Assembly: GCF_000407565.1 (NCBI RefSeq)
Contig: NZ_ASWI01000003.1
Coordinates: 62,001 to 126,000, forward strand
Reading direction: 5' to 3'
Origin: Enterococcus cecorum DSM 20682 = ATCC 43198
GTDB lineage: Bacteria; Bacillota; Bacilli; Lactobacillales; Enterococcaceae
Length of the DNA stretch: 64,000 nucleotides
Positions 27,232-37,189 of this stretch are shown piece after piece; position 1 is the stretch's first letter, and each line of letters starts with the position of its first letter. Below the pieces are notes generated by a model. The model was not told the origin of the DNA and did not search any database. It was given only the letters and a program-made list of their open reading frames with translations. A program made the translations under genes and the position numbers.

Positions 27232-27882
27232 ATGAAAAAAGGTTTTGTATTTGATTTAGATGGTGTGATTACCGATACTGCAAAATTCCACTATATCGCT
27301 TGGAAAGAATTAGGCCATGAATTAGGCATCGAGATTGATTTACAATTTAATGAGCAACTGAAAGGAATCAGTCGCATGGATTCACTTGAACGAATCTTAG
27401 TCCATGGTGGTCGCGAAAATGATTTTACTGCGGAACAAAAAGAAGAACTCGCAGCAAAGAAAAATCAACATTATGTGACTTTACTACAAAAATTAACGCC
27501 CGAAGATTTATTACTTGGTGTGAAAGACTTTTTAGACCAAGCTCAAGCGCTAGGTATTCCTTGTGCGATTGCTTCAGCTTCTAAAAATGCCCCATTTATC
27601 CTAGAAAAATTAGGTGTCATTGATGAATTTGATGCCATTGTCGATCCTGCAACCTTGACAAAAGGCAAACCAGATCCTGAAATCTTTGTCAAAGCGTGTG
27701 AATTAATCCATGTGGCTCCAGGTGATGCAATCGGTTTCGAAGATGCACAAGCCGGAATCCAAGGTATCAAAGGAGCGGGCATGTATGCAGTCGGTGTCTC
27801 TACCGGTGAAGCCTTAGATGGTGCAGATAAAATCATCACTCACTTTACTGAAATTACGGCAAAAGAATTAAGCGAATTATAA
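27232..27882 (+). CDS. pgmB: Beta-phosphoglucomutase
   Basis: 216 residues, HAD superfamily. Nucleophile and acid/base Asp residues are in FDLDGVITDTAKFHY (8-DLD-10); the cap-domain specificity loop and SASKNA (motif II), GKPDPEIF (motif III Lys) and GFEDAQAGI (motif IV) follow. It interconverts beta-glucose-1-phosphate and glucose-6-phosphate in maltose or trehalose use. No phosphorylase gene is next to it here. A GAGG site precedes the ATG; own terminator. Confidence 0.93.
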   Translation: MKKGFVFDLDGVITDTAKFHYIAWKELGHELGIEIDLQFNEQLKGISRMDSLERILVHGGRENDFTAEQKEELAAKKNQHYVTLLQKLTPEDLLLGVKDFLDQAQALGIPCAIASASKNAPFILEKLGVIDEFDAIVDPATLTKGKPDPEIFVKACELIHVAPGDAIGFEDAQAGIQGIKGAGMYAVGVSTGEALDGADKIITHFTEITAKELSEL

Positions 27883-27888
27883 ACGCGC

Positions 27889-27928
27889 ATTCCCATGAGA
27901 CTGTCATGAACAGCTTCATGGGATTTTT
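27889..27928 (+). terminator. Terminator of pgmB
   Basis: TCCCATGA pairs with TCATGGGA, then TTTTTATTT. Confidence 0.8.
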
Positions 27929-28032
27929 ATTTGCGGTAGTTTTTCTGTGCGATATTTAGACTATGCATGGCCTCTTGAATCACCAAAAAACGCTCATTGA
28001 CTTGTTGGAACTATTCACGATTTTGCTTTAAC
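27927..28032 (-). pseudogene. Stranded 3' remnant of the gene next to sigH
   Basis: On the minus strand this stretch reads FQQVNERFLVIQEAMHSLN then IAQKNYRK and a stop, preceded by a TAG and a frame change. It lies directly left of the IS200/IS605 element. Joined across the element it follows the truncated gene at 29890-30330, so it is best read as that gene's displaced and decayed C-terminus. Confidence 0.5.
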
Positions 28033-28192
28033 GTAATTCAGGCATTCATCGCCCATCCTCTATAGGTGGGTGATGAATGCCATTCGGTATGAGGGTTACT
28101 GTTGGTAACTCGAAGACCGACAATACAGTATACTGTCTTTTCATTTTGTTTTATGTTATAATCAGTATATATTAGAAATGAGTTGATATAAA

Positions 28193-28597
28193 ATGGAATT
28201 AGATACAAATAAACATTCAGTCTTTCTTCTTTATTACCATCTTATTTTAGTAACGAAATACCGTAGACAAGTGATTGATGATGAAATATCTGATTATGCT
28301 AAAGCTACTTTTGAAAGAATTTCAGAATCGTATCACATTACTTTAGTGGAGTGGAATCACGATAAAGACCATATTCATGTCATGTTCAAAGCTCATCCTA
28401 AAACAGAATTGACAAAATTCATCAACGCCTATAAAAGTGCTAGTTCAAGATTGATAAAACGTGATTTTCCAAGAGTCAAACAGTTTCTTTGGAAAGAACA
28501 GTTTTGGTCTAAAAGTTTTTGTCTGTTGACGACTGGTGGAGCACCAATTGATGTGATAAAGCAATACATCCAAAATCAAGGAAACAATCATAAATAG
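28193..28597 (+). CDS. tnpA: IS200/IS605 Y1 transposase TnpA
   Basis: 134 residues, HUH-type single-strand transposase. The HUH motif is HIHVMF near residue 62, and the catalytic Tyr lies in IKQYIQNQ near the C-terminus. It cuts and joins the element as single-stranded DNA on the lagging strand. An extended -10 (TGTTATAAT) sits about 35 bases upstream. The gene is intact and lies a few bases before tnpB. Confidence 0.93.
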   Translation: MELDTNKHSVFLLYYHLILVTKYRRQVIDDEISDYAKATFERISESYHITLVEWNHDKDHIHVMFKAHPKTELTKFINAYKSASSRLIKRDFPRVKQFLWKEQFWSKSFCLLTTGGAPIDVIKQYIQNQGNNHK

Positions 28598-28613
28598 AAA
28601 GCAGGTGAACTTT

Positions 28614-29756
28614 GTGGAACGACTAAAATCATACAAATTCAGAATCTATCCAACAAAGGAACAAGAAATCTTCTTTGCCAAGACTTTCGGCTGCGTTCGT
28701 AAGGTCTACAATCTAATGCTTGATGATCGAAAAAAAGCATACGAAGAAGTTAAAAATGATTCTTCTAAAAAAATGACTTTTCCAACACCGGCTAAATATA
28801 AGAAAGAATTTCCATTTCTGAAAGAAGTCGATAGCCTCGCTTTGGCCAATGCCCAACTTCATTTAGATAAAGCATACAAGAATTTTTTTCGGGATAAATC
28901 TGTTGGCTTTCCACGTTTCAAAAGTAAGAAAAATCCTGTTCAGAGTTATACAACGAATAATCAAAAGGGTACCATTGCTTTGATTGATAGTAAATTCATA
29001 AAAGTTCCTAAATTGAAATCATTAGTAAAAATTAAGCTTCATAGACAACCAAAAGGGATGATTAAATCTGCTACAATATCACGGCATTCTAGCGGTAAAT
29101 ACTATATTTCTTTGTTGTGTAAAGAAGAAATTAGCGAGTTACCTAAAACTAATTCTGTCATTGGTATCGACTTAGGTATTACAGACTTTGCGATTCTTTC
29201 AGATGGACAAAAAATTGATAATCATAAATTCACGTCCAAAATGGAAAAGAAATTAAAACGTGAACAACGCAAGTTATCTAGACGTGCCTTATTAGCTAAG
29301 AAAAAAGGTATCCCTTTATCTGAAGCTAAAAATTACCAAAAACAAAAACGCAAAGTAGCTAGATTACATGAAAAAGTAATGAATCAACGTACTGATTTTC
29401 TGAATAAGTTAAGTACAGAAATTATCAAAAATCACGATATTATCTGTATTGAAGACTTAAACGTAAAAGGTATGTTGCGTAATCATAAATTAGCAAGAAG
29501 TATTTCTGATGTATCTTGGTCTAGCTTTGTGGCTAAGTTGCAATACAAAGCTGACTGGTATGGACGTGAAATCATCAAAGTGAATCAGTGGTTTCCGTCT
29601 AGTCAAATTTGTTCAGAATGTGGACATAAAGACGGTAAGAAACCGCTCGATATTCGAGAATGGACTTGCCCTATTTGCCATACTCATCATGACCGAGATA
29701 TCAACGCTAGTATCAATATACTGACCGAAGGTCTAAGAATACAAACACTAGCTTAG
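28614..29756 (+). CDS. tnpB: TnpB RNA-guided nuclease
   Basis: 380 residues. The RuvC residues are all present: Asp in [10 protein letters not shown], Glu in [10 protein letters not shown] and Asp in [11 protein letters not shown]. The zinc finger CSECGHK...CPICHTHH lies between the last two. Such proteins use an RNA from the element's right end to cut the empty target site. Two in-frame GTGs exist; the AGCAGGTG site overlaps the first (28605) and is well spaced for the second, so 28614 is chosen. The gene appears complete and active. Confidence 0.9.
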   Translation: MERLKSYKFRIYPTKEQEIFFAKTFGCVRKVYNLMLDDRKKAYEEVKNDSSKKMTFPTPAKYKKEFPFLKEVDSLALANAQLHLDKAYKNFFRDKSVGFPRFKSKKNPVQSYTTNNQKGTIALIDSKFIKVPKLKSLVKIKLHRQPKGMIKSATISRHSSGKYYISLLCKEEISELPKTNSVIGIDLGITDFAILSDGQKIDNHKFTSKMEKKLKREQRKLSRRALLAKKKGIPLSEAKNYQKQKRKVARLHEKVMNQRTDFLNKLSTEIIKNHDIICIEDLNVKGMLRNHKLARSISDVSWSSFVAKLQYKADWYGREIIKVNQWFPSSQICSECGHKDGKKPLDIREWTCPICHTHHDRDINASINILTEGLRIQTLA

Positions 29757-29913
29757 GTACAATCAAAAACCGTAGGAACTACGGGGATAGCTTGGTAAAT
29801 AAGAGAAACCTCTGTTAGTGAAGAAATAATCTATCAAGTATGCTCTATTCCCAAGAAGCTCCCACTTCAAGCGTTAAGAACTGTTAGGTTTAGCTAAGTG
29901 GTGAGTAGTTCAC
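29757..29913 (+). ncRNA. Probable TnpB guide (omega/re) RNA region at the element's right end
   Basis: Non-coding, structure-rich sequence follows tnpB to the element's right end. In this family the guide RNA scaffold overlaps the tnpB 3' end and its guide is the flanking DNA, here beginning GTAGCGTTTACTATTAGC. Placement is by family knowledge; the RNA ends are not determined. Confidence 0.45.
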
Positions 29914-30330
29914 GTAGCGTTTACTATTAGCCAATTTATTCGCATAATGCAAAAAGACTTCAATCTCAGGAATCAATTCGGCTAAGGTGAGCTTCACATC
30001 TTGCATATGGTAACGGCGAATCAACTGCTCTTTTTCATCTAGGAATTGCTGATAATGAAGGAGTTGTTGCTCGCTGATATGATTTTTCAAAGTTCCTGAA
30101 TTGACCGCATAACAGGTTACAAATTGCCGCTTTTGTATATCACAAACAAAAATAATGCTCTCATCTGAGATATAACGTTTCCTATTTTCACAATCACCAT
30201 TATCCAGAAAGGTCAAGGTATGAATTTGACGGTTAAGCCATTTTTTTAAACCATCTGCCTCAATTGAAAAGCGCTCTTTTGCTCTTTGCTTGAAATGATC
30301 AGTCCAAGTATATTCATTTCCATAAGACAA
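29890..30330 (-). pseudogene. Gene downstream of sigH, truncated by the IS200/IS605 insertion
   Basis: The open frame gives 146 residues beginning MSYGNEYTWTDHFKQRAKER. I do not recognise the family; the protein is soluble, basic and rich in aromatic residues. Its last codons (NYSPLS) come from the IS right end. Removing the element and joining 29914 to 28032 gives ...SKRYVKAK followed by the remnant at 27927-28032. It starts 14 bases after the sigH stop, so it is probably cotranscribed with sigH. Confidence 0.6.
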
Positions 30331-30344
30331 GCCTATGCATTCAC

Positions 30345-30914
30345 CTAACTTTCCTTCATTGATTCTAATAATAGATTCTTCTTTTTCATCATTCGGTCAT
30401 ACGCATTTTTCACCTTTTTCTCTGGAAGCTGCATCATTTGCGCGATTTCTTGGATACTCTTACCTGTCTGTAGCTCTTTAAAAACTGTCAACTCTAATTG
30501 TGATAAACTGAGCAATAAAGTCTTTACTAACTCCTTACTGATTACTTCATCTACTGGTGTCTGCTGATTCACAAACCGAACGTTATAATCACTCGTCTCT
30601 TCTTCTATGAGATCCCAACTGACTTTATCAATATTACTAGTTCTTTTATAGGCGTTTTGATAACGGAGGACACTATTTAGATGGTTGCGCAAAACCTTAT
30701 TATAGTAGCTCGCAAAAGTAATATTTAGCTCGTAATTATATGTCCGATATGATTCTACAAAAGCAATCCATGCCTCTTGTTCGATATCCTCCTTATCATA
30801 ATCCACAAAATAATACTTGCGCCGATAACGATTTAATAAAGGACGAAAACGAGCAAACTGATTGGAAAGCTCGGTATCACTCATTGCTTCGATTTTTTTT
30901 AGTGGTTTCAGCAT
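30345..30914 (-). CDS. sigH: SigH/ComX-type alternative sigma factor
   Basis: About 189 residues. Region 2 is visible (DIEQEAWIAFVESYRTYNYE, ITFASYYNKVLRNHL) and region 4 (LTVFKELQTGKSIQEIAQMM). The place after rae1-rlmB-mrnC-cysS is that of sigH in Bacillus, so it is called by order and domains. In lactic acid bacteria this factor (ComX-like) drives late competence genes. A GTG lies two codons upstream; the ATG at 30914 is preferred. A terminator behind rae1 separates it from that operon. Confidence 0.82.
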   Translation of the reverse strand: MLKPLKKIEAMSDTELSNQFARFRPLLNRYRRKYYFVDYDKEDIEQEAWIAFVESYRTYNYELNITFASYYNKVLRNHLNSVLRYQNAYKRTSNIDKVSWDLIEEETSDYNVRFVNQQTPVDEVISKELVKTLLLSLSQLELTVFKELQTGKSIQEIAQMMQLPEKKVKNAYDRMMKKKNLLLESMKES

Positions 30915-31004
30915 CCTCACACCTTTCCTATCCCCCTCGTCTATCTTAACACATTTTTGAAAACGTTTTTCTCATTTAAGTGTTCAATTTTTGCCAGTAA
31001 ATCA

Positions 31005-31047
31005 AAAAATACGAACCTACCACCAAAATCGGCAGTAAATTCGTATT
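31005..31047 (-). terminator. Terminator of the cysE-to-rae1 operon
   Basis: Minus-strand ATACGAA.TTACTGCC pairs with GGTAGG.TTCGTAT, then T-run. Confidence 0.75.
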
Positions 31048-31064
31048 CTAAAATTATTTTAAAC

Positions 31065-31604
31065 TCATTTTTTCTTCGTTTGTTTGCTTAATTCTGCTAG
31101 TTTTTGCGCAAGTTGGGCGAGTTGGTCTTCATTCCAAGGTGAGTTGCGGCGGTAATCTTGGTAATGAATTTCTTGTTGGTGCTGATGGATTTGTTTTTCG
31201 ACCTTTTGTACCGATTTATACAATTCACGGGCCGAAGTTCTCAGCGCGCCTTGTGAGAAGATGACCCACTGTTCCGCTAAGTCACTCGTGGCTACGGTTA
31301 CTTGCGTTAATAAGTTATTTAATTGACCGGCTGTGCGTTCGATGTAGCTATCTGCGGTCTCGCCTTCTTGAGTGAAAATCACTTCAAGTTGGTATTTTTC
31401 ATAGCTTTGGGTAATGCCTGGGACGAATTGCGCATCAAAGACCACCATGATTTGAATGCCTTCATATTTGGCATAGTTAGACAAGCGGTTCAGCAAATCT
31501 TCGCGGGCTTCTTCTAAACGGTCTTGTTTCTTTAAAACTGCTAATTCTGGCCAAGCACCAATCATATTATACCCATCGACAATCAATAATTGTTTTTTCA
31601 TCAT
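31065..31604 (-). CDS. rae1: Rae1/YacP: ribosome-associated A-site endonuclease (NYN domain)
   Basis: 179 residues. The NYN/PIN-like acidic site is visible in LIVDGYNMIGAWP and MVVFDAQFVPG, with a later VATSDLAEQ. Rae1 cleaves mRNA inside the ribosomal A site. Two adjacent ATGs stand right after the rlmB stop, and the GAGG of the preceding gene end serves as ribosome site. Last gene of the cysE-cysS-mrnC-rlmB-rae1 operon. Confidence 0.93.
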   Translation of the reverse strand: MMKKQLLIVDGYNMIGAWPELAVLKKQDRLEEAREDLLNRLSNYAKYEGIQIMVVFDAQFVPGITQSYEKYQLEVIFTQEGETADSYIERTAGQLNNLLTQVTVATSDLAEQWVIFSQGALRTSARELYKSVQKVEKQIHQHQQEIHYQDYRRNSPWNEDQLAQLAQKLAELSKQTKKK

Positions 31605-32408
31605 TTATCCTCGCTTAAAGAAGGCTTCATACATTAATAGACTCGCAGCGACACTAGCATTGAGGCTTTGCACATGACCGGTCATTGGAATCGTCAACAT
31701 TTGATCGACTTCTTTTTTCAATCCGGGAGCCATCCCCTTGCCTTCATTGCCAATGATTAGTGCTACCGAACCAGAAGCATTCCAATCCCGATAATTCACG
31801 CCTTGCATATCGGTCCCAAAAATCCAAAATCCTTGCTCTTTTAATTGGCTGATGGTCTGTTGGAGATTAGTCACGCGGGCGATTGGCACATGTTCGACGG
31901 CCCCAGTTGAAGTCTTGACCACAATCGGCGTGATTCCAACAGCGCGGTGTTTCGGAATAATCACACCATCCACGCCAGTCGCATCAGCCGTTCTAAGAAT
32001 AGAGCCAAAGTTATGCGGATCTTCTAAGCTGTCTAAAATTAAGAAAAATGGATTTTCCTTTGTTTGGTCCAGTAATTGCGCTAAAGAAAGATATTCATAA
32101 GGCGTAATAGTTAGTACGACCCCTTGATGGACCGCTTGATTGCTTAGACTATCGAGTTTGGCTTTGGGTACCCATTTGATTGGTAGGTGTTGTGCTGCGG
32201 CTAAGTCTTTTAATTGTTGGACCTTTTCGCCTTTGAGACTGTCTTGGATAAATAGCTTGTTGCCACGGCCTTGCTGGATGGCCTCAAGTGTCGCATGCAT
32301 CCCAAAAACAAATTCATCGCTGGCGAGTCCTTGATTTTCACTTGGTTGGCGTTTTACTTTTTCTGTTCTTTTTTGATATGGATTTCGTTTATTACTTGAT
32401 TTCGTCAT
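31605..32408 (-). CDS. rlmB: 23S rRNA 2'-O-methyltransferase RlmB (SpoU/TrmH family)
   Basis: 267 residues. A basic N-terminal tail precedes the substrate-binding domain and the SPOUT domain with IIGNEGKGM and [14 protein letters not shown], the knot that binds S-adenosylmethionine. It methylates G2251-equivalent of 23S rRNA. The ATG at 32408 overlaps the mrnC stop as ATGA and has AGGAGGCG before it; a ten-codon upstream extension is rejected. Confidence 0.93.
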   Translation of the reverse strand: MTKSSNKRNPYQKRTEKVKRQPSENQGLASDEFVFGMHATLEAIQQGRGNKLFIQDSLKGEKVQQLKDLAAAQHLPIKWVPKAKLDSLSNQAVHQGVVLTITPYEYLSLAQLLDQTKENPFFLILDSLEDPHNFGSILRTADATGVDGVIIPKHRAVGITPIVVKTSTGAVEHVPIARVTNLQQTISQLKEQGFWIFGTDMQGVNYRDWNASGSVALIIGNEGKGMAPGLKKEVDQMLTIPMTGHVQSLNASVAASLLMYEAFFKRG

Positions 32409-32797
32409 GATTCGCCTCCTATTTCTTTGATACACCATTGGATGAGTTCTTCCATTCGCTCTATTTGCTTGGTTAAATACAGATAGCCCATCAATGCTTC
32501 AAACCCCGTCGAGATGCGGTAAGTTAAGATATCGGCATTTTTCGCACTGGTATGACTCTTGCTGTTGCGCCCCCGACGATAGAAATCGACTTCTTTTTCG
32601 GTCAACAGTTCAGCATCTAGCATGGCTTGCATCAACTTTGCCTGCGCTTTAGCCGAAACGTATTTAGTCGCAGTATGGTGCAACTGATTGGGACGCGTCT
32701 TTCCTTGATTTAATAAGTACTCGCGGATATACACCTCATAAATCGCATCGCCCATATACGCCAAAGCCAGGCCGTTTAATTGTTCAAAATCTTTCAT
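32405..32797 (-). CDS. mrnC: Mini-ribonuclease III
   Basis: About 130 residues. RNase III catalytic domain without the double-strand-binding domain: [26 protein letters not shown] and [10 protein letters not shown] (second acidic cluster). It trims 23S rRNA ends. Two starts are possible: ATG at 32812 with AAGGAA, or ATG at 32797 overlapping the cysS stop as TAATG. I chose the coupled one. Confidence 0.92.
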   Translation of the reverse strand: MKDFEQLNGLALAYMGDAIYEVYIREYLLNQGKTRPNQLHHTATKYVSAKAQAKLMQAMLDAELLTEKEVDFYRRGRNSKSHTSAKNADILTYRISTGFEALMGYLYLTKQIERMEELIQWCIKEIGGES

Positions 32798-34203
32798 TAG
32801 CCTTTTCTCCATCTCGTTCCTTGGGCAGTATCTTCTAAAATAATGCCTTGTGCTTTAAGCAAATCGCGAATTTCATCACTACGAGCAAAGTTGCGTTCTT
32901 TACGTGCTTGATTGCGTTCTTCAATTAATTTTTCGATTTCATCATCTAATAATTCTTGGCTAAATTCAATACCAAAAACGCCTAACCATCCTTGTAATTG
33001 TTGGATTGCTTGTTGGAGTACTGGTTTTGAAACTTCTTCATTATTCGCATAAACGTTCAACCACTTAGCCAATTCATAGGCCACAGTAATCCCATTTGCG
33101 GCATTGAAGTCATCATCCATTTCGGCGACAAATTGTTCTTCTAATTTCGCTAGTTCATCTAAATGAATGGCATCGTTAGCTAGTTCATCTTTAGCATTGT
33201 CTAATCTAAATTGCGCATTTTCCAAGGCTGTTTTTAGTTTTTGTAAATTATTTTCTGCTTCTTGTAATGTTTTTTCACTATAGCAGATTGGACGACGGTA
33301 TTGGGTAGTCGCCATGAAGAAGCGCAGTACTTGTGGATCGATTTCTTGAATAATCTCATGAACCGTCACAAAGTTGCCAAGTGATTTACTCATTTTTTCT
33401 TGCGTTTCGCCGACGGTCACAAAGCCATTATGCATCCAATAATTGGCAAAAGGATGACCTGTCTTGGCTTCACTTTGCGCAATTTCATTTTCATGATGCG
33501 GAAATTCCAAATCTTGACCGCCCCCGTGAATATCGATGGTATCGCCTAAATGTTTGATCGCCATTACAGAACATTCGATATGCCAACCCGGACGACCTTG
33601 CCCCCATGGTGAATCCCAAGAAATTTCGCCTTCTTTGGCTTTTTTCCATAACGCAAAGTCAAGTGGATCTTCTTTTTGGGCTTGTTCACTGCCGGTTCGT
33701 TGACTAGCACCGATTTCTAATTCATCGATGGATTGGTCACTTAATTTTCCATAGTCTTTGAATTTGCGTGTGCGGTAATACACATCGCCATTCGATTCAT
33801 AAGCATAGCCTTTTTCTACCAACACTTGCACAAAATCAATAATATCTTCAATGTGATCCATAACGCGTGGATTCAAGGTCGCTTCTTTGATATTTAGCGC
33901 GTGGGTATCGGCTTTGAAGGCATCGATAAAGCGTTGCGCCACTTCAGGTGCAGTGATTTGCATTTCTTTGGCTGCTTTAATAATTTTATCGTCCACATCG
34001 GTAAAGTTGGATACATAATTGACTTCATACCCACGATATTCAAAGTAACGGCGAATCGTATCAAAAGCGATACTGCTGCGGGCGTTTCCGATATGGATGT
34101 AATTATAAACGGTGGGGCCGCAGACATACATCTTGACCTTACCCGCTTCTAAAGGTTTAAACGTTTCTTTTTGTCTTGTTAATGTGTTATATATTTTAAT
34201 CAT
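32797..34203 (-). CDS. cysS: Cysteinyl-tRNA synthetase
   Basis: 468 residues. Class I signatures are [11 protein letters not shown] (HIGH) and EKMSKSLGN (KMSKS). Zinc-binding Cys and His residues are in [16 protein letters not shown] and FPHHENE. It charges tRNA-Cys. The start overlaps the cysE stop by 8 bases, and the operon is led by a cysteine T-box, so cysteine synthesis and charging respond together to uncharged tRNA-Cys. Confidence 0.97.
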   Translation of the reverse strand: MIKIYNTLTRQKETFKPLEAGKVKMYVCGPTVYNYIHIGNARSSIAFDTIRRYFEYRGYEVNYVSNFTDVDDKIIKAAKEMQITAPEVAQRFIDAFKADTHALNIKEATLNPRVMDHIEDIIDFVQVLVEKGYAYESNGDVYYRTRKFKDYGKLSDQSIDELEIGASQRTGSEQAQKEDPLDFALWKKAKEGEISWDSPWGQGRPGWHIECSVMAIKHLGDTIDIHGGGQDLEFPHHENEIAQSEAKTGHPFANYWMHNGFVTVGETQEKMSKSLGNFVTVHEIIQEIDPQVLRFFMATTQYRRPICYSEKTLQEAENNLQKLKTALENAQFRLDNAKDELANDAIHLDELAKLEEQFVAEMDDDFNAANGITVAYELAKWLNVYANNEEVSKPVLQQAIQQLQGWLGVFGIEFSQELLDDEIEKLIEERNQARKERNFARSDEIRDLLKAQGIILEDTAQGTRWRKG

Positions 34204-34729
34204 GAGCTACCTTCTTTCCATTTAATCGAACTATTTTGGCTGGTGTACCAACCGCGGTGGCATTGGCTGGAATATCTTGTAAAACGACTGATGAAGCACC
34301 GATTTTACTATTCTCACCAATCACGACTGGCCCTAAAATTTGCGCATGGGCAGATATCAATGCGCCATCTTTGACCGTTGGATGTCGTTTCCCACAGTCT
34401 TTACCCGTACCGCCAAGTGTGACTCCATGAAAGAGCGTCACATTATCACCGACTTCTGCTGTTTCACCAATCACTACACCCATGCCGTGATCGATAAATA
34501 CACCTTTGCCAATGACAGCGCCAGGATGAATTTCGATTCCGGTAAAAAATCGCGTCATCTGAGCATGCATACGGGCTAACAGATAAAGATGGTGACGGTA
34601 TAAGAAGTGTTCCCACCGATGCCAAAATAACGCATGAAATCCTGGATAAGTCAGGACAATTTCTAAAGTAGTGCGCGCAGCAGGATCATTACGCTTGGTT
34701 GCGGCAATCGCTTCTTTCATCCATCCCAT
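34196..34729 (-). CDS. cysE: Serine O-acetyltransferase
   Basis: 177 residues. Left-handed beta-helix acetyltransferase with hexapeptide repeats ([33 protein letters not shown]); catalytic His and Asp are in [14 protein letters not shown]. It makes O-acetylserine for cysteine synthesis. The frame extends 24 codons upstream into the leader, but AGAAGGG before the ATG of [15 protein letters not shown] sets the start. First gene of the T-box operon. Confidence 0.95.
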   Translation of the reverse strand: MGWMKEAIAATKRNDPAARTTLEIVLTYPGFHALFWHRWEHFLYRHHLYLLARMHAQMTRFFTGIEIHPGAVIGKGVFIDHGMGVVIGETAEVGDNVTLFHGVTLGGTGKDCGKRHPTVKDGALISAHAQILGPVVIGENSKIGASSVVLQDIPANATAVGTPAKIVRLNGKKVAHD

Positions 34730-34864
34730 AGAATCCCTTCTTTCTTTTATTTTTTCAAATATTTTATGTATCTCTTCTTCATGGAACGCGACAACAAACA
34801 AGGAACTATAAAATAACGTTCCGCTTGGAGCTGATCGACCCGCTTCACATCCTTATAATTAAAT

Positions 34865-35080
34865 AAGCGTCTTTTAACCGTTTTGTTTGGTTAAAAGACG
34901 CTTGTTTGGCGTGGTTCCACTTTTATTCACAGAAATTTTCTGCCTTAAATAGATAACGGTCTATTTTGCCGTTTTTAGTTTGGGCTAAAACCACTCCCAG
35001 GTGCATTTCATCTGCTTGTTTGATTGCTTCCACCAACCGCAACCTCTCTTTAAAACGCTACAGATTACTTCGCCTGTTCT
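34865..35080 (-). promoter_or_regulatory. T-box leader (cysteine) of the cysE-cysS operon
   Basis: On the minus strand a T-box GTGGAACCACGCC (34908-34920) is followed by a 15-bp perfect terminator stem (34865-34879 with 34889-34903). Upstream, GAAATGCACC holds a TGC specifier (35003-35005) in the expected specifier-loop context. TGC is a cysteine codon and the genes downstream are cysE and cysS. A TATAAT at the very end of gltX is the likely promoter. This explains the gene-free stretch between gltX and cysE. Confidence 0.9.
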
Positions 35081-35092
35081 TCGTGTTTGAGA

Positions 35093-36550
35093 TTATAAGA
35101 CTTGATTTAAATGATTTAAGGCTTTTTCTTTACCTAATAAAGCCACAGTGTCTGGTAATTCTGGTCCGTGCATTTGTCCAGAAACAGCGACACGAATTGG
35201 CATGAATAAGTTCTTACCTTTGACGCCAGTTTCTTTTTGGACGGCTTTGATAGCTGCGCGAACATTGTCACTTGTTACTTCTTCCATCGCTTCTAATTGT
35301 GCTTTGAAGGCGGCTAGGACAGTTGGGACTGTTTCACCTGCTAGCACTTCTTTTGCTGCCTCATCTAAAACAGGATGTTCGATGAAGAATAATTCAGAAA
35401 CTTCCACGATTTGTGCTGCATAGCTCATTTGTGGTTGATATAAAGCGACTAATTGTTTCACCCAAGCTAAATCTTCAGCTGATAAATCTTCTTTAATGCG
35501 GCCAGCTTTTTGCAAGAATGGAACACACATTTCAGTTAAACGGTCAAGATCCATTTTCTTCATGTATTGGTTGTTAATCCATTCTAATTTCTTCGCATCA
35601 AAAGCCGCTGGTGACTTACTCAAACGATTTGGATCAAACATTTCGATTAATTGTTCTTGGCTAAAGATTTCGTCTTCGCCCACTGGAGACCAACCTAAAA
35701 GCGCGATAAAGTTAAACATCGCTTCTGGTAGGTAACCTAAATCACGATATTGTTCGATAAATTGTAGGATTGTTTCGTCACGTTTACTTAATTTTTTACC
35801 GGTTTCGCTATTGATGATGAGTGTCATATGACCGAATTTTGGTGGTTTCCAACCAAATGCTTCGTAAATCATCAATTGTTTTGGTGTGTTGGCAATATGG
35901 TCATCGCCACGTAATACATGTGTGATGCCCATCATGTGATCATCGACTGCCACGGCAAAGTTATAAGTTGGCATGCCATCACGTTTTTGAATCACAAAAT
36001 CGCCACCAACATTGTCTGATTCAAAGACGATTTCACCTTTTACGATATCATCAAAACGGTATTCACGATTTTTTGGTACACGGAAACGAATCACTGGTTT
36101 GATACCTTGTGCTTCTTTTTGCGCTTGTTCTTCTGGTGTTAAGTGTGCACAAGTGCCAGCATAGCGAGGGATTTCGCCGCGTGCACGTTGAGCTTCACGT
36201 TCAGCTTCTAACTCTTCTTCTGTACAGTAACATTTGTAAGCCAAGTTGCTAGCAAGTAGTTGGTCAATTAAAGGTTGATAGATTTCTTTACGCTCAGATT
36301 GACGGTAAGGACCTACTTTCCCTGGTTTTTGAGCAGACTCATCCCAGTTCATTCCTAACCAGTCTAAGTTTTCTAATTGGCTCTTTTCTCCATCCGCGAT
36401 ATTGCGTTTTAAATCTGTGTCTTCAATACGGATAATGAAGTCGCCGCCATTGTGACGTGCATACAGATAGTTAAATAACGCAGTACGAGCATTTCCAATG
36501 TGTAGATGCCCAGTTGGACTTGGAGCATATCTTACGCGTATTTTTGACAT
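35093..36550 (-). CDS. gltX: Glutamyl-tRNA synthetase
   Basis: 485 residues. Class I signatures are [14 protein letters not shown] at the N-terminus and KKLSKRDE near residue 255. A Cys-rich insert ([17 protein letters not shown]) fits the zinc site of bacterial GltX. It charges tRNA-Glu and, in Firmicutes lacking GlnRS, also tRNA-Gln for later amidation. First gene of the block that continues to cysE. Confidence 0.97.
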   Translation of the reverse strand: MSKIRVRYAPSPTGHLHIGNARTALFNYLYARHNGGDFIIRIEDTDLKRNIADGEKSQLENLDWLGMNWDESAQKPGKVGPYRQSERKEIYQPLIDQLLASNLAYKCYCTEEELEAEREAQRARGEIPRYAGTCAHLTPEEQAQKEAQGIKPVIRFRVPKNREYRFDDIVKGEIVFESDNVGGDFVIQKRDGMPTYNFAVAVDDHMMGITHVLRGDDHIANTPKQLMIYEAFGWKPPKFGHMTLIINSETGKKLSKRDETILQFIEQYRDLGYLPEAMFNFIALLGWSPVGEDEIFSQEQLIEMFDPNRLSKSPAAFDAKKLEWINNQYMKKMDLDRLTEMCVPFLQKAGRIKEDLSAEDLAWVKQLVALYQPQMSYAAQIVEVSELFFIEHPVLDEAAKEVLAGETVPTVLAAFKAQLEAMEEVTSDNVRAAIKAVQKETGVKGKNLFMPIRVAVSGQMHGPELPDTVALLGKEKALNHLNQVL

Positions 36551-36644
36551 ATTCTGTTCATCCTTTACAAAAATTTTTATACAAGTTTCAATTTAGTATA
36601 CAGCTAAAATTGTACCCCCAAACGTGAAAATAGTAAAGTGAAAA

Positions 36645-37121
36645 TTATGAGAAATGGCGCTCGTTTTCATGGTTTGGCGCAAGTTTCATGTATAACAATA
36701 GATAAGGCTGTCCCTCTTCATCTAGGTCGGTGTGCTTATAGGTTACAAAGCCAAGATGTTCATAAAAACCAATTGCCTGTGGGTTTTGTTCGTTAACGGT
36801 TAATTCATTGACGTCAAAGTTTTTTATCGCATACCTTAGCAACTGTTTGCCGATGCCTTGACCGCGCGCATTGACTTGAATAAACAACATTTCCAAACGC
36901 TGGTCTGCAACACCAATAAAACCAAGTAGTTCCCCTTTTTCGGATAATGCAATACAAAGATGAGGCACATATTCTACAGCTTGAGGGACATATTATTTAA
37001 CGTTTTGATTTTCTTCTTCTGTTAAAAAAGTATGCGTGACCTTCACATTTGCCTCCCATAATTGAACAATGGGTTGAAGGTACGTATCACGTTGGTCTAG
37101 TTCAAGTATTTGTATGCTCAT
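36645..37121 (-). pseudogene. GNAT acetyltransferase gene with an in-frame TAA
   Basis: An ATG at 37121 behind AAAAGGAATC begins MSIQILELDQRDTYLQPIVQ. The frame meets TAA at 36993-36995, then continues without a shift into a normal acetyl-CoA motif (NARGQGIGKQLLRYA) and NPQAIGFYEHLGF. Intact it would be 158 residues. The 107-residue open frame beginning at 36968 lacks the first strands and helices of the fold. One base change (TAA from a sense codon) explains it. Confidence 0.75.
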
Positions 37122-37171
37122 GATTCCTTTTCATTTTTTGTGATGTCTTAGTTCGTATCGATCGTTTTAAT

Positions 37172-37187
37172 TGTTCCACGTGAAACA
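37172..37187. other. parS centromere site (ParB/Spo0J binding)
   Basis: TGTTCCACGTGAAACA is an exact match to the 16-bp parS palindrome used by chromosomal ParB proteins. It is intergenic, between the GNAT pseudogene and a small membrane-protein gene. parS sites cluster around the origin in Firmicutes. Confidence 0.9.
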
Positions 37188-37189
37188 TT

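Larger units (their letters stand above)
28033..29913 (+). mobile_element. IS200/IS605-family element with tnpA and tnpB
   Basis: About 1.88 kb. The left end has a long subterminal hairpin (GGCATTCATC.CCCA / TGGG.GATGAATGCC, 28041-28082). Two same-strand genes follow, Y1 transposase and TnpB, then a structured right end with the TTAG/CTAA hairpin. As expected for this family there is no target duplication. The left flank reads TTTAAC; three bases (GTA) are shared at the two junctions, so the borders are uncertain by 3 bases. Confidence 0.85.

Noticed and set aside
27006-27233. 75-residue frame starting MIHPLFVLFVLIIATGC that looks like a lipoprotein
   Set aside because: The upstream part is antisense to the pgmB promoter region. 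A ribosome site and ATG at 27080 give the zinc-ribbon gene instead, which explains the downstream part.
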